From contig CM037849.1 in the NCBI GenBank assembly GCA_021234535.1, positions 13,869,526 to 13,933,525 on the forward strand: a stretch of 64,000 nucleotides of DNA, in the 5' to 3' direction. Origin of the DNA: Stichopus chloronotus. Taxonomy: Eukaryota > Echinodermata > Holothuroidea > Aspidochirotida > Stichopodidae. A model generated the notes under the pieces. That model searched no databases, was not told the DNA's origin, and saw only the letters and a list, made by a program, of their open reading frames with translations. The translations under genes were made by a program, and so were the position numbers. Numbering within the stretch: position 1 is the first letter of the stretch; every line of letters begins with the position of its first letter. Of this stretch, positions 1-13,200 are shown one piece after another.

Positions 1-847
1 TTCGCTTGTGAGTTTGATTCCCCTCACGTCGGTGCAAAACACAAAAATCTACTATGTTAATGAGCTTAACCATGTTCACTTTTTACACGAAACACGAATT
101 AGAAACAGTCTACTATTTTGTTGTGATCGAGTCGTCCAGCTGGCGATTAAATTAATGGCTACACAGTACAAACACTCGCAAAAGTAAATTCAGAGAACAC
201 ACGTTCGTGAACAACAAAAAAAGTCGTCTGCAAAACTACTCCCCGGTTACCGTATATGTATAGCTTATACGTTAAATGCAAAACACTCTGCACTGAGACA
301 TAAAATTTATGAGCTTTAGACGTGGCGAAGTTACTCGATCGGAAATGGGTGACGTCATTTTATCGCCACCGACGCTAGCATGATGATGACTAGGGTAGTT
401 ACAATTTCTATCGATGATAATGCTTACTTCCCTACGATACAGATATGAAATACAGAGGAATGACAAAAAAAGTGTATATATCACTCTAAAATAATGCACT
501 GCACGTTTTATACAATATTGACAGTCAATTTACACGCAAAATTTCAGCATAACCACTGCATGGACCAAAAAACGCATGGCGTATGCGACTGGCTATGGTA
601 ATCGACGAAATGCGACATGAAGGTCCCTCATCCGAAAACTGGTGGCGTTACGAGTGACATAGTCATTGACAACCCTGTCTAGACAATTTGTCATGGATTT
701 TACTCCGTTTTTCAATACCTTTGTACCCACAATTCGTTTATATAGTTTATTGCCAAACACAAAAAAAAAAACCTTTTTTAAAAAGTTAGATGATATGAAT
801 GGATGACGCTACCATTTCAAATATTGCAATAAGCCTAAAACTAGAAG

Positions 848-914
<67 letters not shown>

Positions 915-1041
915 CTATATTATATATATGTATATATATATGTGCACACAAAAGTATTTACTGCATTGACTCCATTGCTCCTCTATGATGGACGATTTCA
1001 TACTTGTCACTTAAATTTTTTAATTGACGCCACCGACCTAC
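1..1041. other. Talin intron (3' part of window), AT-rich with (TA)n
   Basis: This lies downstream of the donor at 1041, so it should be the intron after the last visible talin exon, with the next exon off the window. It holds a TA microsatellite and an A-rich stretch. I see no coding segment. The 175-residue minus-strand frame crossing 958-1485 is the exon at 1042-1227 plus flanking intron. Confidence 0.6.
851..942. repeat. (TA)n microsatellite
   Basis: Nearly pure TA dinucleotides for about 60 bases, then a degenerate part interrupted by C and G. It ends about 100 bases beyond the donor of the exon at 1042-1227. Confidence 0.95.
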
Positions 1042-1227
1042 CCTGCATGCATGCAACATCTGGAACACAGCTTGTCTCGCTGCGTTAGAGGCTGCCACGA
1101 CGTCCTCTTGTTTGCAAGTATTGCCCGCACCCACTGCTTTGGCCGTTGCCAAGGTAACTTGTTTTGTACTTCTGATGAGCTCGTCTGGAGTTGCGTAAGA
1201 ATCCTCGGGAATTGGATTGCGGAGAAT
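1042..1227 (-). CDS. tln: Talin exon, start of R13 / I-LWEQ module
   Basis: 186 nt, 62 codons, phase 0 at both ends. The acceptor reads gtcgaccacag and the donor gtaggt. It encodes residues 371-432 of the visible fragment, including PEDSYATPDELIRSTKQVTL and CKQEDVVAASNAARQAVF. Vertebrate talin has a closely similar stretch (PEDFIRMTKGITMATAKAV, then NSCRQEDVI). This is the first helical part of R13, the C-terminal five-helix bundle that binds F-actin and carries the dimerisation helix further on. It is the best conserved exon in the window. The next exon would continue with the AAY-type sequence and is off the window. Confidence 0.95.
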
Positions 1228-4200
1228 CTGTGGTCGACAAAAGAGGAAAGGGGATAGAAGTTGGAACGTGAAAGTTGAAGAATTTTTACAGTTACAAAAT
1301 GTGTAGAAATTGTGTTCTGTGCATAGTAAAACATAAATAAACAAAAAGGATAATGAAAAACAATAAATTAAGTGTGTTTCCCTAAATTGGTAATCATGAC
1401 TTACACACACCACCTCCTCCCCCCCCCCCCCCCCACACACACACAACAAAAAAACATAGAGAGTTACTACATAGTATGAAAACACTGAGCTTATTTTAAG
1501 AAATTTTGTACGGATGGCACTACTTTACACAATTACATGATAAGATATACTGTTGCATATTAATTGCTGTCAGAAGTATATATCCTGGCTAAGAAACCAT
1601 GTTGCATGCGCACTGAAATAGGAAATGCGTAGCCTATAGTTCCTTAAGGTATTATAAACTTGATTTTGTTAATGTCATTCATTGCCTCTGTCCACACAAC
1701 CACCTAGTCCTCACAGAATTTCCACAATGTGCTAAAATAGTGTCTCGAGAAGATCTTTTCTACATGATAGAACATGAGGTGAGAGCCACACACACCATAA
1801 ATGGTTAGGGTAGGTACCTCTCGAGAAGGGATAAACATGTATCATATCATGTTAGGATTGGCTGCATGCAACCTCTCTCTCTCCACCTTTCTCCCTCCCT
1901 CGCTCTCTCCTCATCTTTTCACACACAAGGAACCATTTCCAAGGCAATCACTCGTGATGAATGCGAAAACAATTTTGTTACTTTGGCGAAACAGAAAGCT
2001 ACGAATCCTTACAAAGACATATGTCACAAATAATGGCCATCGCGTTAAATGCAAATAAACTTCTAAAAGAAAGAAATACTATAATTGATATCTTTTTCAA
2101 TGGCTCGTATCTATTGAAGTACAGAATCATCGACGACAATATTTTAACAAGGAAAGATTTTCTTTTTTCTTTCTGTTCTTTTGTTTTCTTTATGTGGGTG
2201 TGTTGTCTTTCTATAGGTTCGAAACCGATTTGAAGCCAGCCCGAGTGTACATCTAAAATCATTTCCATAAAAACGAGAGATATGTTATTAGTATGAGTTC
2301 ATGAGATATTCAAAATCACCTTTACGAGCCCATTCAAAATTGTTTCATGTATCAAGCCTCTCCTTGAAATTTAATAAGCAGTAGTTTGAAAAGAATGAGT
2401 GTAGTTCTCTTTCAATGAAAATTTAACTATTTTAATTGTACAATGTTCTATCAGTATTTGTTACGAAGTACTCTGTCCATTTATCAAACGAAAGAGATCT
2501 TCGTTATCGATGCGGTAGTTCGGCGCACGTCGCCTTCACATGCGCTCTTCCTAGAAAAAGCACTTTACATTCGAATACGAACAAATTGCTAGTACAATTG
2601 AACTACTTTCAGTGGTTCATATAGATGTCTTCAGTTTAAAGGTTTGCTGTATCATAGGTTGCGGTTAATACTCGTATACGGATTATGGGATGACGGTGAA
2701 AAAGTGACTTATATCCCTATCAGCTGAATACACGATATCGCAGTGGGGCATGAAGTGAAATACCCCGTTTCCCGTTTCCACAAAATATAAATTCAGTTTG
2801 GTTCCATTTTCTTTGATTTTCTTTTTATATATTGCTATAGGTCAGAATATAGAATTGTTTTTTGCAAACTGGTACATTTACGGAGGAAAGTTGAAGCATA
2901 TCTGTGTGTTTGGAGAAAACAGGAAAGCACATTGGTAACATCGTGTACCCTTGTATAGGTCAGTGGCCGGCAGTTGAAAACTTTTTCATACGAGATCGAA
3001 GCCGTATAGCTTAAAAAAATGAAACAAACCAACTTTGGTACAGAATTTTGAGGGTGCACATGTCTTGGATCGCCCATCAGTCTGCTATCTACAACTACAG
3101 TGGTAACTAGAAATATATGTATTGTGAATCACATCTATATGTTAAGTACAAACCTTACTCTTTCGATTTTATGGTACTACAGGGTGGCTATCAATTGAAT
3201 GCCCCTGTGTATGGCAATGAGATATACCGAGACGTTTTCATGTACGTTTTAACTATGTTCTTTCACCTTCCACAAGCGTCCTCTGCTTGAGGTTGGTGTT
3301 TTTGAGAGCACTTTGTGGGTGACACCCCTCTCCTTCCGATAGGAAGCTCCTGCAGAAAGACTCGTGAATTTAATCCCGTCGTATGTTTTAGTTTAGCCCT
3401 GCATGGCGTGATGCTAATTGCGTGACCTTAACACATCGACCTTGAGTTATATTCGTCCTCACACAACCTCCAGCTTTTAAGAGGAAGAGCTGAATGAAAG
3501 AAAGACTATTTATCAGTTCCATAACATTCAGTTCCTGTAGTGCTTTTCTTTTCTAGTTTCATATTATGTTTTCTTCGAGGAATACGTCACGCGTTAACAA
3601 ATGCTCTGCCATTGTATACTACTTTAGTTGACTTTATGATACGCACGTTACCATTGAACTGTTGTATAAACAAAGAGTACGAAAGTTAAAGAAATGATGT
3701 ACATTATTTATCTCGGGTACTGTATATCAAGGGTCTAGCATCATCTAACGCTCTAACTTCCTACATGTTTAATCGACGCCTCTATATATATATTTTTTCA
3801 CACCACACTAAGACAATAGAGAAGTGTGGTCTATTTTGTTACCTCCTTCAACGTCTTAGTTCATTTTCATCAACACTTGGTCATTCCATCTCACTCAGGT
3901 AACAAAGGAAAGATATGCCGATGAATCCATGTATTTTGTTCTATAAGTGTGCATTGTTAAGTGAGTATCTTTTAGAATCTGCTTTTGAGTAAAACATATA
4001 TAGTGCAAAAGTATATTACCAATGTACTGTTCTGTATAGTGCGTGATTCGTTTCGTGTTCGCATTTTTTTTTTTTTTTTGCTTAAATCTATAGCGACCAT
4101 AAAATTTAATTTTCCACGACCGTGACATCAGCGGATCCATACTGGTGGATATTCAACGTTCAAAAAATATATTTAGGACTAGGACAGGTCACTGATGTAG

Positions 4201-7200
4201 TTGATCACGTGAGTTTCTAGTGACCCTGGATCTGCAATCGTGACTAGGCGTGTGTTATAAAGAGGTATCGACATAGTGCTCTGTGAGTTAAGCCACCTGA
4301 CGATCAGATGTATACCTTCATCTCTTGGTTAATGGCTTCGATTGTAGCTTCGGCTGCACGTGGTCCCCGCGTGGCTTCGTCTTCTACGCTCTTTACCGTC
4401 TTCAGCAGTGACGTCACATTCACTACCATCGTCTGTTATTGAAATAAAAATGAAAAAAACTCGAGTCATTACCAAAAGTGAAACAACGTACACAAAACAT
4501 TTATAACAAAACGAAGTTGTAATTGCTTATCTAAAATAATCAAAGTATAAAAAAATAATCAAGTAATAAAAAAAGACGACATTTCGGTAAATGATTTTTT
4601 TTTCTGTACACTGACTTTTTCGAGAGAAAATCTGTTTTTTCGGTCGAGAAACACAATTTATCGCTCTTTTTTGTTGTTGTTGTTTTTTCCGAATCCGCAT
4701 TGCACATCAGGATGTGAGGAATTGTAATTTGTTTGAGGGTGCTCTACCCTAGGTAGCAAATTGGGAGAACTTTGTAAGCAGTTGAGTATCCCAATTGGAT
4801 TGTCAGTGAACAGGGAATATATTAACTCCTCAGCCTTACCGGCATATCTATATAAGCCTAACCAGCATATATATAAGCCTAACCAGCATATATATACCTT
4901 AGCAGCCTCGTGGAGGCTCCCGAGTTTGGCTTTATCGGCCTTGTCGTCTGCTACCATTCTGGCTGCAGATATCAGTACGTCGAGCGATGAGGCAATGTCC
5001 TTGACTGCGTTAATCAGCATCGTCTGATGACAAAAATGTATATGATGTAACTGAGCGATATTAATGCCGAGTGAAAGGATGAAAAAAAAGGGAAAGTACT
5101 TCAGTGACTGAGGTGTGTTAAAATAATCAGCTGTAGAGGGCATGAATGAGTACTCAGAGAAGATTCAAGTGAAACATGCAAGATTGTACTCCTATTGGGC
5201 TTTTCGACGCTTCCTCAAATAAGTTTAAAACAAAATGTTTAATAAGTCAACTTTTCGAACAACAAAAGTTATTAAATTATAGTCACTTATTGAGCCTGCA
5301 TGTGAAATAATTAAGTGTAATTAAGTATTGAACAATAATAAAAATATTCGCCGATTACATCCGGTAATAGTAAACGTGACGTTATTGATGTGTGCTGCGA
5401 CTGATACCAACAGTTCACCATCAGGGAATTGTCACTAAAGTGATAACGTCCTCCATCAGTCCTGTATAATATGTATACTTCACCACTGAAGCAATGATAT
5501 CAGTACACCCGTGATAAAACGTACAATTATTGTATGTGATTTACAGTACGGTGTGATCAGTGAAGTATCATTATTACCTGTGTTTTAAAGGAAGGATTAG
5601 TTACCTAAGAAACCAACGACAGAAAAAGTATAAACAAACAAACAAACAAGAAGGAAAAAACTGAAAAATTCAAACCTACCTGCCCTTCCGGGTCATCCCC
5701 ACCTAAGGACGCTGCTGCAAGTTTCATGACCTTGGCTAATCGAGTCATTGTCTTGGCAGAGTCCTGCGCGGCTTCCGCTAACTTCTCTTGGTCACTTGAT
5801 GCGGCTGCGGTCAGTACTTTGGTATTTTCAACCATGGCTTTCGCTTCTTCACGAATGCTCTCTCTGTGCAGCGAATGAAAAAAAAAGACGTATTTTCGAG
5901 ACCTGCTGTTTAAAACAAACAGCTAAACATGCTTTTTGTTGCAAGTTAAAATGACTGAGTTTCAAAGTTGATTTCATCCAGATTGGCGTAAATGCATGAA
6001 AATACACTAACTTGTAAATAGGATATAAAAATATATACACACAGGGATAAACTATTTACCAACGTTATAAGCAAGATTTATAATTGAAACAATCAAAGTA
6101 ACTGTGGAGCAAGTCGTCGAATTAAACTGAGCGACCCTTTTAACAAAAGTATTCTCCGAAACATCTTTTGATTGTGTTACTGCATGAATTTTACGTTTCA
6201 AAAATCTGGTATAATCAGTCAGAGGAAGCACGTTCACAGCAACGCAGTGATGGTGAAATTTGAATTGTGCGTACATTTAAATAATGCAAATCAAAATTGC
6301 TCGAGAAAGACCACTTCCTGCCACCCCCAATCTGCCAGAAATATGCAGACCTGACCTGCTAGTTCAACGATGTCATATGATCATAATGCCCATGTGAGTG
6401 ACCGCCATCATGAACCATCAAAATTGTTTTATTTGGAAAATAATGATCTTTGATCGTATTTCCTATGGGGCGTAATCTACGTTCCCAATAGAAGCCATCG
6501 TCGTTCAAATATCCATGGCAACATGAAGTACGTTACCAGGGAACCAATTTTCGAAAATGGACATTGTTTAGCAATATATTACATCATCAGCACGGGTGAC
6601 GTATGAAACAGGCAATTGTGATACTTTAAAACACGAGAAAATTACTCCATTGATGTTGCAAAGCAAATGTTAGCTATTACTTAGTATAGATATAGCAGTC
6701 ATAATCAGGGGACGATTGGATTTTTGTTAATGATAAAAACCATCAGAATTCAAATAAAATTATTTGTGTAGAAAATGTAGAGTTAAATGGAAAAGAAGCA
6801 TGTAAAGACAGTGACTGTCGAAGCTAGGACATTTGACAATGTTAAATTGAGAGACTTACATGTGGTGAACAAGGTCACGTGCACTTTCATGAAAATATGT
6901 TGTTTACTTTCCCAGATATCGAAATTTGAATGAATAGGGAAAAAAATAATCAGGAAGCTGCCATTCTGAGATAGTGATGACATAACCTGACCACATGTGA
7001 TTCAAGAGCATTTGGTCTTCTTTATATTTCATTGTCAATATATGTTTAATAGTTACGATATGCATAGATTTAAATCAGAGTATTAACGATTTGATTATTG
7101 CATGGTACACCTTAGTAATGTAACAGGAAATATGTATAGGTGTGTGTGGATTTATGGAAATTGTAAGTACAGAAAACAAAATCATACACGAAAATTTCTG

Positions 7201-10200
7201 CTGTCAGTGGTTATGTGTGACATTTTAATTCGACTTGCTCAAGTGGGCATACATGCAACTTAGGCAAAATGGCAGCATCTTTCAAAAGTGTGTAACTTGC
7301 ATAGGAAACAATATTTCTGGATGAAACTTTGGAAAGATATTTGTTAAACGATTCTGCTTCATTTTCAGTAATATATTCCCAGGGTTTCCTTCTCCTTTTA
7401 AGAAAAAGGACACGGTTGTCATTGTTATTTTTTGTGCGGTTTTACCTGTGGTCGGCGAATGAATCGTTGGTGGGTTCAGATGCGACGCTACCGACAGAGG
7501 CAAAAGTCATCGTGGTGTCCAGGTCGCTGATAATGGAAGAGACGGTGACCCCTGCATCGATGCAGGCCTGGCTCCCCTTAGCGCCAGCCTTCAGAGCATT
7601 AATGGCCTGATTGGCCTGCGATGAAAAGAGGAAGTCAAAACATGTCACATATGAGGAGAAAACTAAAATAAGCCAAGCGTAGTAGATACGTTAGTCTTAT
7701 GTGCCCAGTGTTCATATCTTTGGCAACATTGGATTTCGAAATAACTGGTGGAATGAAGAAAATTCATTTCTGGAACGGTTCTGGGCTATAGGGATTCTCC
7801 CATGCAAATATTACCCTTGATTCAATACAACGATCGAAAGGGGGGTCCTAGCTCTTTTTCTCCCCCCCCCCCTTGGGACGGAGTGGGTAATATAACCACC
7901 ACCTTGCGATTACCACGTGTTCAGAAAATAATTTCACAACTTCACGAAGAGCTTCGGGTTACTTTTCGGTTTCGCCAGCATACTGCGATTTACTTGCACA
8001 CTTTAAATGTATTGTATATCGGCCAACAATATCGTCCGTGAGTGTCAAATCCGTCACTGATCCATCCGTCATTTGTCTCTTCGGTAGATCAAAGATCAAT
8101 TTAAGGAACTACCATCACGTGACACAAAAATATGGTGGGCCTAAATACGTAACACACTCAAGAGGCATATAAGACAGATGATATGTCTCGAGTATAGGCT
8201 ATAACTTGAAATATACCTACTGTTTTGCGACCGTTGGCGATATACATGGGGACGGAGGGTGGGGTGGGGGGCACGTCACCACATGGCCGTGAGTATTTGT
8301 GCATTCAGAGTGACATCAATTTCGTCAATGATGCTTCATGCACATTTCGGCAACATTTACAATTTACATACTTTGGAGCAACTTGCAATGGAGATACAGT
8401 CTTTCTTTTAATTTGTATATAGTCAGTCACTGCTCACATTATGCGACATTCACTAAAACATACCGAAGTCACCAGCGTTGCACTTTTCTTCCTTTTTTTT
8501 TTTTTCATGATAACAAACATCAGAGGACTGAGATAAAAAGAAGACCGACAAATATGATTCCCACATCGATGATTATGTTTCCGTTGTGTACTATTAATCT
8601 AAGTCAGGTGATGATTATTAATGTAGGACCCTTGAAGGACATTATGTTTGTCGTTTGATTAAATAACCATATACGTCTCAGCGTATATGTACAAATGACT
8701 GTATAGAGACTTATAGTCTGCATAATTGACAGTTCGATGGACGTATGCAAGGGGATAAAATTTTGCCGATAATTCCATGATTGAATAAATCTTCGTGCTA
8801 CGGTTTGAGCAGAAACCTTACTGCATGAATTGCGCATCGATAAATATCCCTAAGTTGGTTGAACGACATAAGTCAAAAGAACTGTATGGTGCTGGGACAG
8901 GTCGGTTGGGGCGTGGGAGTATACCGTGAATACTTCCATAGTTGGAGCGGCGAATGGCTTTATCGTTCCGTGGGGGTGTTGGCGTTATTGTCCCATGGGA
9001 TGGTGGCGTTATGGTTCAGAGGAACGACGTTGGTGTGGTTACCACTTTGGGATAGATGATGCGTGAAACCTACGAGTTACATTTTTGATAAAGTTTAGTC
9101 CTTTAAAGTTGTTTGAAATGAGTTTTTATCGCTTAGAAACACTTGAACTTTTTTCTTTAAGTTATGCGGTTGACTACAGACGTACAGTACAGTCTGGTTT
9201 GAACGATATGTAAGGGGGGGGGGGGAGGATTTTCTTTCGATCTGAATAAAATCGATGTTTAATCCGCAGTATAAAGGTGCCATGAAGCTTTGACATATAT
9301 ACCAGGGCTTCTGTAACCCGCAGTGAAGAGGATACAAGTATGATATATGTTACCAAACCTCCACGATAAACCTGAATAAAGTGTGGACTATGCATGTATC
9401 ATTAAAAAGAAAAAAAAGACCTTCACTCAGTTCAAATGAAAAAAAAAACTGCTGTAAAGACCCCCTTGACATTTCCCACTCCTGCAGAAAATCTCAATAA
9501 TTAAAGTATAGCATAATTGCGATAATCTTTTAAGTGTGATCCGGTATTCCGTATACAACCTGTCGTTAGCAGCGCTTTTGAGACATGTTCATAAAATATT
9601 CAAGCATTGAACTGTCATCACACAAACAAACTTCAGTCGGTTACTATGACGACACTGAAAGAATTTACGACTTCCATCTTTACTCATCCACGCTTTCAGT
9701 GACTACCATAAACGCGAACTGGGTATCGATAACTGCCCGCGATTAATTGAAATAGACGAGCAAAGTCACGGTTAATGAAAAGGGCTCAAAAACAATTAAG
9801 GAGTGAGTCATATATACTACTAGTGGCGCAAAGGAAAAGCAGCGGCTGTAATTACGTCATCTACCCCCCCCCCCCTCACCGGTTGCTGGGGATTCAAACT
9901 GCCGACTGTCAAACAGTTCCTCGTCTAAAATGACATTGACGACTTATTTCATGTTTTAGCTGTGATATTATTTCCGACGGAAGAGCCATAAAAGTCCACC
10001 AATTGCATTATGGGATGGATGGAGGAGTAACAGAGGCGAAACAGAGGCATTTCGACTTATAATGAAACGGGTCTCATGCAGTGATACGTGAGGCACTCTA
10101 CATACTCCGCTGGTAAATTGATTAGAGTATCGAACCGATATCTGGACTCAAACGAAGCTATTTAGTCCCTTTCTGTGTCTTGGAAGACCTACTACATAGT

Positions 10201-13200
10201 TCTACAGTGGTACAAAGTTCTCATATCAGACATAACACATGTTTGCTAATCGAAACCTCCTCTGTGCAATATGTCCGCATTTCTCTTTAACAGACGTATA
10301 TCTGTCTTATGCATATGGCCTTTCTCGTCTTATCTTTCGTTTTATGTGTCAGATCAATCTGAGATGAAAGTTATGTACGTGGTAGCCTACACTTAATTTG
10401 CATCAAAACATGCAGTGTCATAGTAATATTTTGCAAACCTGGTTAGTCTGTGAAGTAAGATCTAAGACTTGTCTCAGACTGGTACCTGTACTTGGTACAC
10501 TGACGCACGTCAGACCACTATTTTTCGGATCAATCAATTACCGTATGGATTACCGCGTTATCAAACCAAATATGTGTCACACGGTCATTCAGAGTTAACC
10601 TAAGATCACGACGGAGAGTTACCTATTACCGACCTTGTCAGATGCGATCCTGGAGTTGTCAACGAGGTCTTTCTTTCCTAGATTATCGTTGGGGTTGCTT
10701 TGGACGATGCCGGCAGCTTTGACCAATGCAAGACAAGCCTGTCCAAGGGCTTGGGCTGAGTCCCGAATAGGCTGAGCGACCTGTAAAAACAACAATACAC
10801 CTACCTGATAAAGCTGTTTTTTTTTTCCTGGTAAGAAGAAAAGCCTCTTAATGAAAGTACATTATAGAACGGGAGCAGGGCTATTAAACGTAAGTCCTAT
10901 AATCACAATCATTCCTATTGCTGGGCATTACTAGGTACGTTGAAGAACCTTGTGGTAACTTGATCCAAACTAAGACGAACTGAAAAGGTAAGCTTAATGA
11001 ATTATGGGTGGCACATGGGAGTACGGTGAGCAATTTTCATCATCGAATCAAACATTTCTATGAATTCATGTGTGTAACGGTTTGTGAGTCAAGGTGGCCT
11101 ATTTGTTTCAATCTATCGTTCGCCATTCTTTCGATTTTCAATCATGTTGTGGATAATAAATACTGTACATAATGCAATGAATATGACGCCTCTGTACTCC
11201 AAAGCCACCCACCCAGTCCCCCTATCACCCACCCCCTTAATATATTCTTCAACCTACCACTTGGCATTTACCCAGTGTTATTAACTACATAATACCACTG
11301 GTTCGTTTACACAAGACATATTGAAAACTCATTGGCAAGGTGGTCTGGTTACCATGGATACTTGGCTGCTCCATGTTGTTGCAATTTTACGGCAATGATG
11401 AAACAATGACCAAGTTGGTGTGAAGTATAAAGCATACATATAAGGCCAAAAAATATCTCTACATATATATACAATAGCCGGAACTCAGTTGTTACCTTAG
11501 GAACAGTGGACGCAATGGCCCCACGGACTGCATTCGCAAATAGTTGATAGTCATTTGACATTTTCTCTGCTAGAGATACAAGTTCTTCTTGGTTGCTATG
11601 AGCTTTCGTTATCTATGGATATCACGACAAAAAAAATATTTGGCAAGACAGAAATGTCACATTAGCATAATAAATAGCAATTAAGAGAAGTGATAATTGA
11701 CGTATACGGCCGCATCTTAGGTAACGGTACTTGACTTATGCATCTTGGGATATTTATTTAAATATATTCTACACGAACACGAAGGGAAGGATTGGTGAGG
11801 CCTTTCAGTAAAAGTGGTATTTGCAAATGGTTGGAATGCCCCCCCCCCCCCCTCGAACGTGGGAAGTTGGCACAAACAGATCTATGTAAAATGCATGGAT
11901 ATTAAGAGGAAAAGACGAATACGATATATAGCACAATAAGTGTCCGAAATAACATGTAGGTGAACGAACGAGACTTGGTTCATGACCTGAAAATGGAGAG
12001 CCTTGTTCAGGAGCTTTCGTTTCAGCCCTAAACTTGTTTTCGATAGGCTTCAAAAATAACCAGCAATGTGACTATATCTGCCTTTCGACTGTTTTGCATA
12101 AAAACATGAGAGTGGATGGTTGCCACGTGGTGCTGGAAAAAATACCGTACCAATTAAAGCTTTGTTAGAGTGAATTAAGATGGCTTCTCATGATGAATTA
12201 TTTATATTATTGCATAATCAATGGATACTAAGCAGGCGTGCGTGTGTCTATTTTACTTCATTGAGTTACAGTGTTTACACGTGCAAAGATCTGATTTATG
12301 GTTTAAAAAATGTGAAAACAGACCCAGCCTCTAAATGGTTTCAGCCAGATTTGTAGGCATATAATTACCATGTCTTGGGCAGTCCGAAGAATCGAATTTG
12401 CAGCCTGCAAGGAATTCGCCTGGTAGATCGGAAAATCATTCAACTGGTCATCGGAAAGAGGCTCTGAAATCTGCAACGTGGGAAGAGGAAGAGTTGACAC
12501 AATTAAATTTAACATAGAGATATGTTCAAAATATGACGACAAGACATGTAGTGGGAAAGGTAAAGGAGGAAAGTGTGATATGGAGGGGGGGGGGGTGGGG
12601 GTGGAAATTTTGAGGGACATGTAGCGAGTAAGTAGCTGTTACACGAGATAATAAAAACGTTTAGTAGCGGTATACTGCAAGTAATATCAGGTGACTGTAA
12701 ACGGTAGTGTTCAAAGATAATTTTCGTTAATCGTAGCTTTAAATGTATTTGCTTCCAACAAACTTCAAACCGCAAGAGTAGCTTAATCGAGGGGGAGGGA
12801 GGGGGAGGGAGGGGAGGGAGGGGAGAGGGGGAGGTAGGGGGAAGGAAGGGGGGAGGGGTGGACATTGACCTTGCTGAAAGAGGAAAGCGCCCCTGGGAAA
12901 TATCACTACCATTCAGATATTAAATATAACAGGGATCTAGACAGGAGGTATAAGCATCCTACTCGTCACACTTCCTCCGTCAACATTTCATGTCCTCTCT
13001 TAGCTATAAGTCAAAGAACAGTACGGCTCTCCGGGCCGACATTTTGGAATCCCCTCGACGTTAAACTCAAAGCTTTACCAACGCTGTCTACATTTGTTAA
13101 TCGCCTTAAGGAATTTCTTTTAAACAAAACATCACGTTATATTTTCGTTCTCTCCTGTCCTGTATAACTTTTTTGTACAGTTATTCATATGAGGAAGAGA

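Noticed and set aside
1..40. tRNA T-arm-like sequence (GTGAG ... CTCAC)
   Set aside because: The loop is ten bases rather than seven and no acceptor or anticodon arm precedes it.
958..1485. 175-codon minus-strand ORF taken as one gene
   Set aside because: Only 1042-1227 matches talin. The rest is intron on both sides of clear splice sites.
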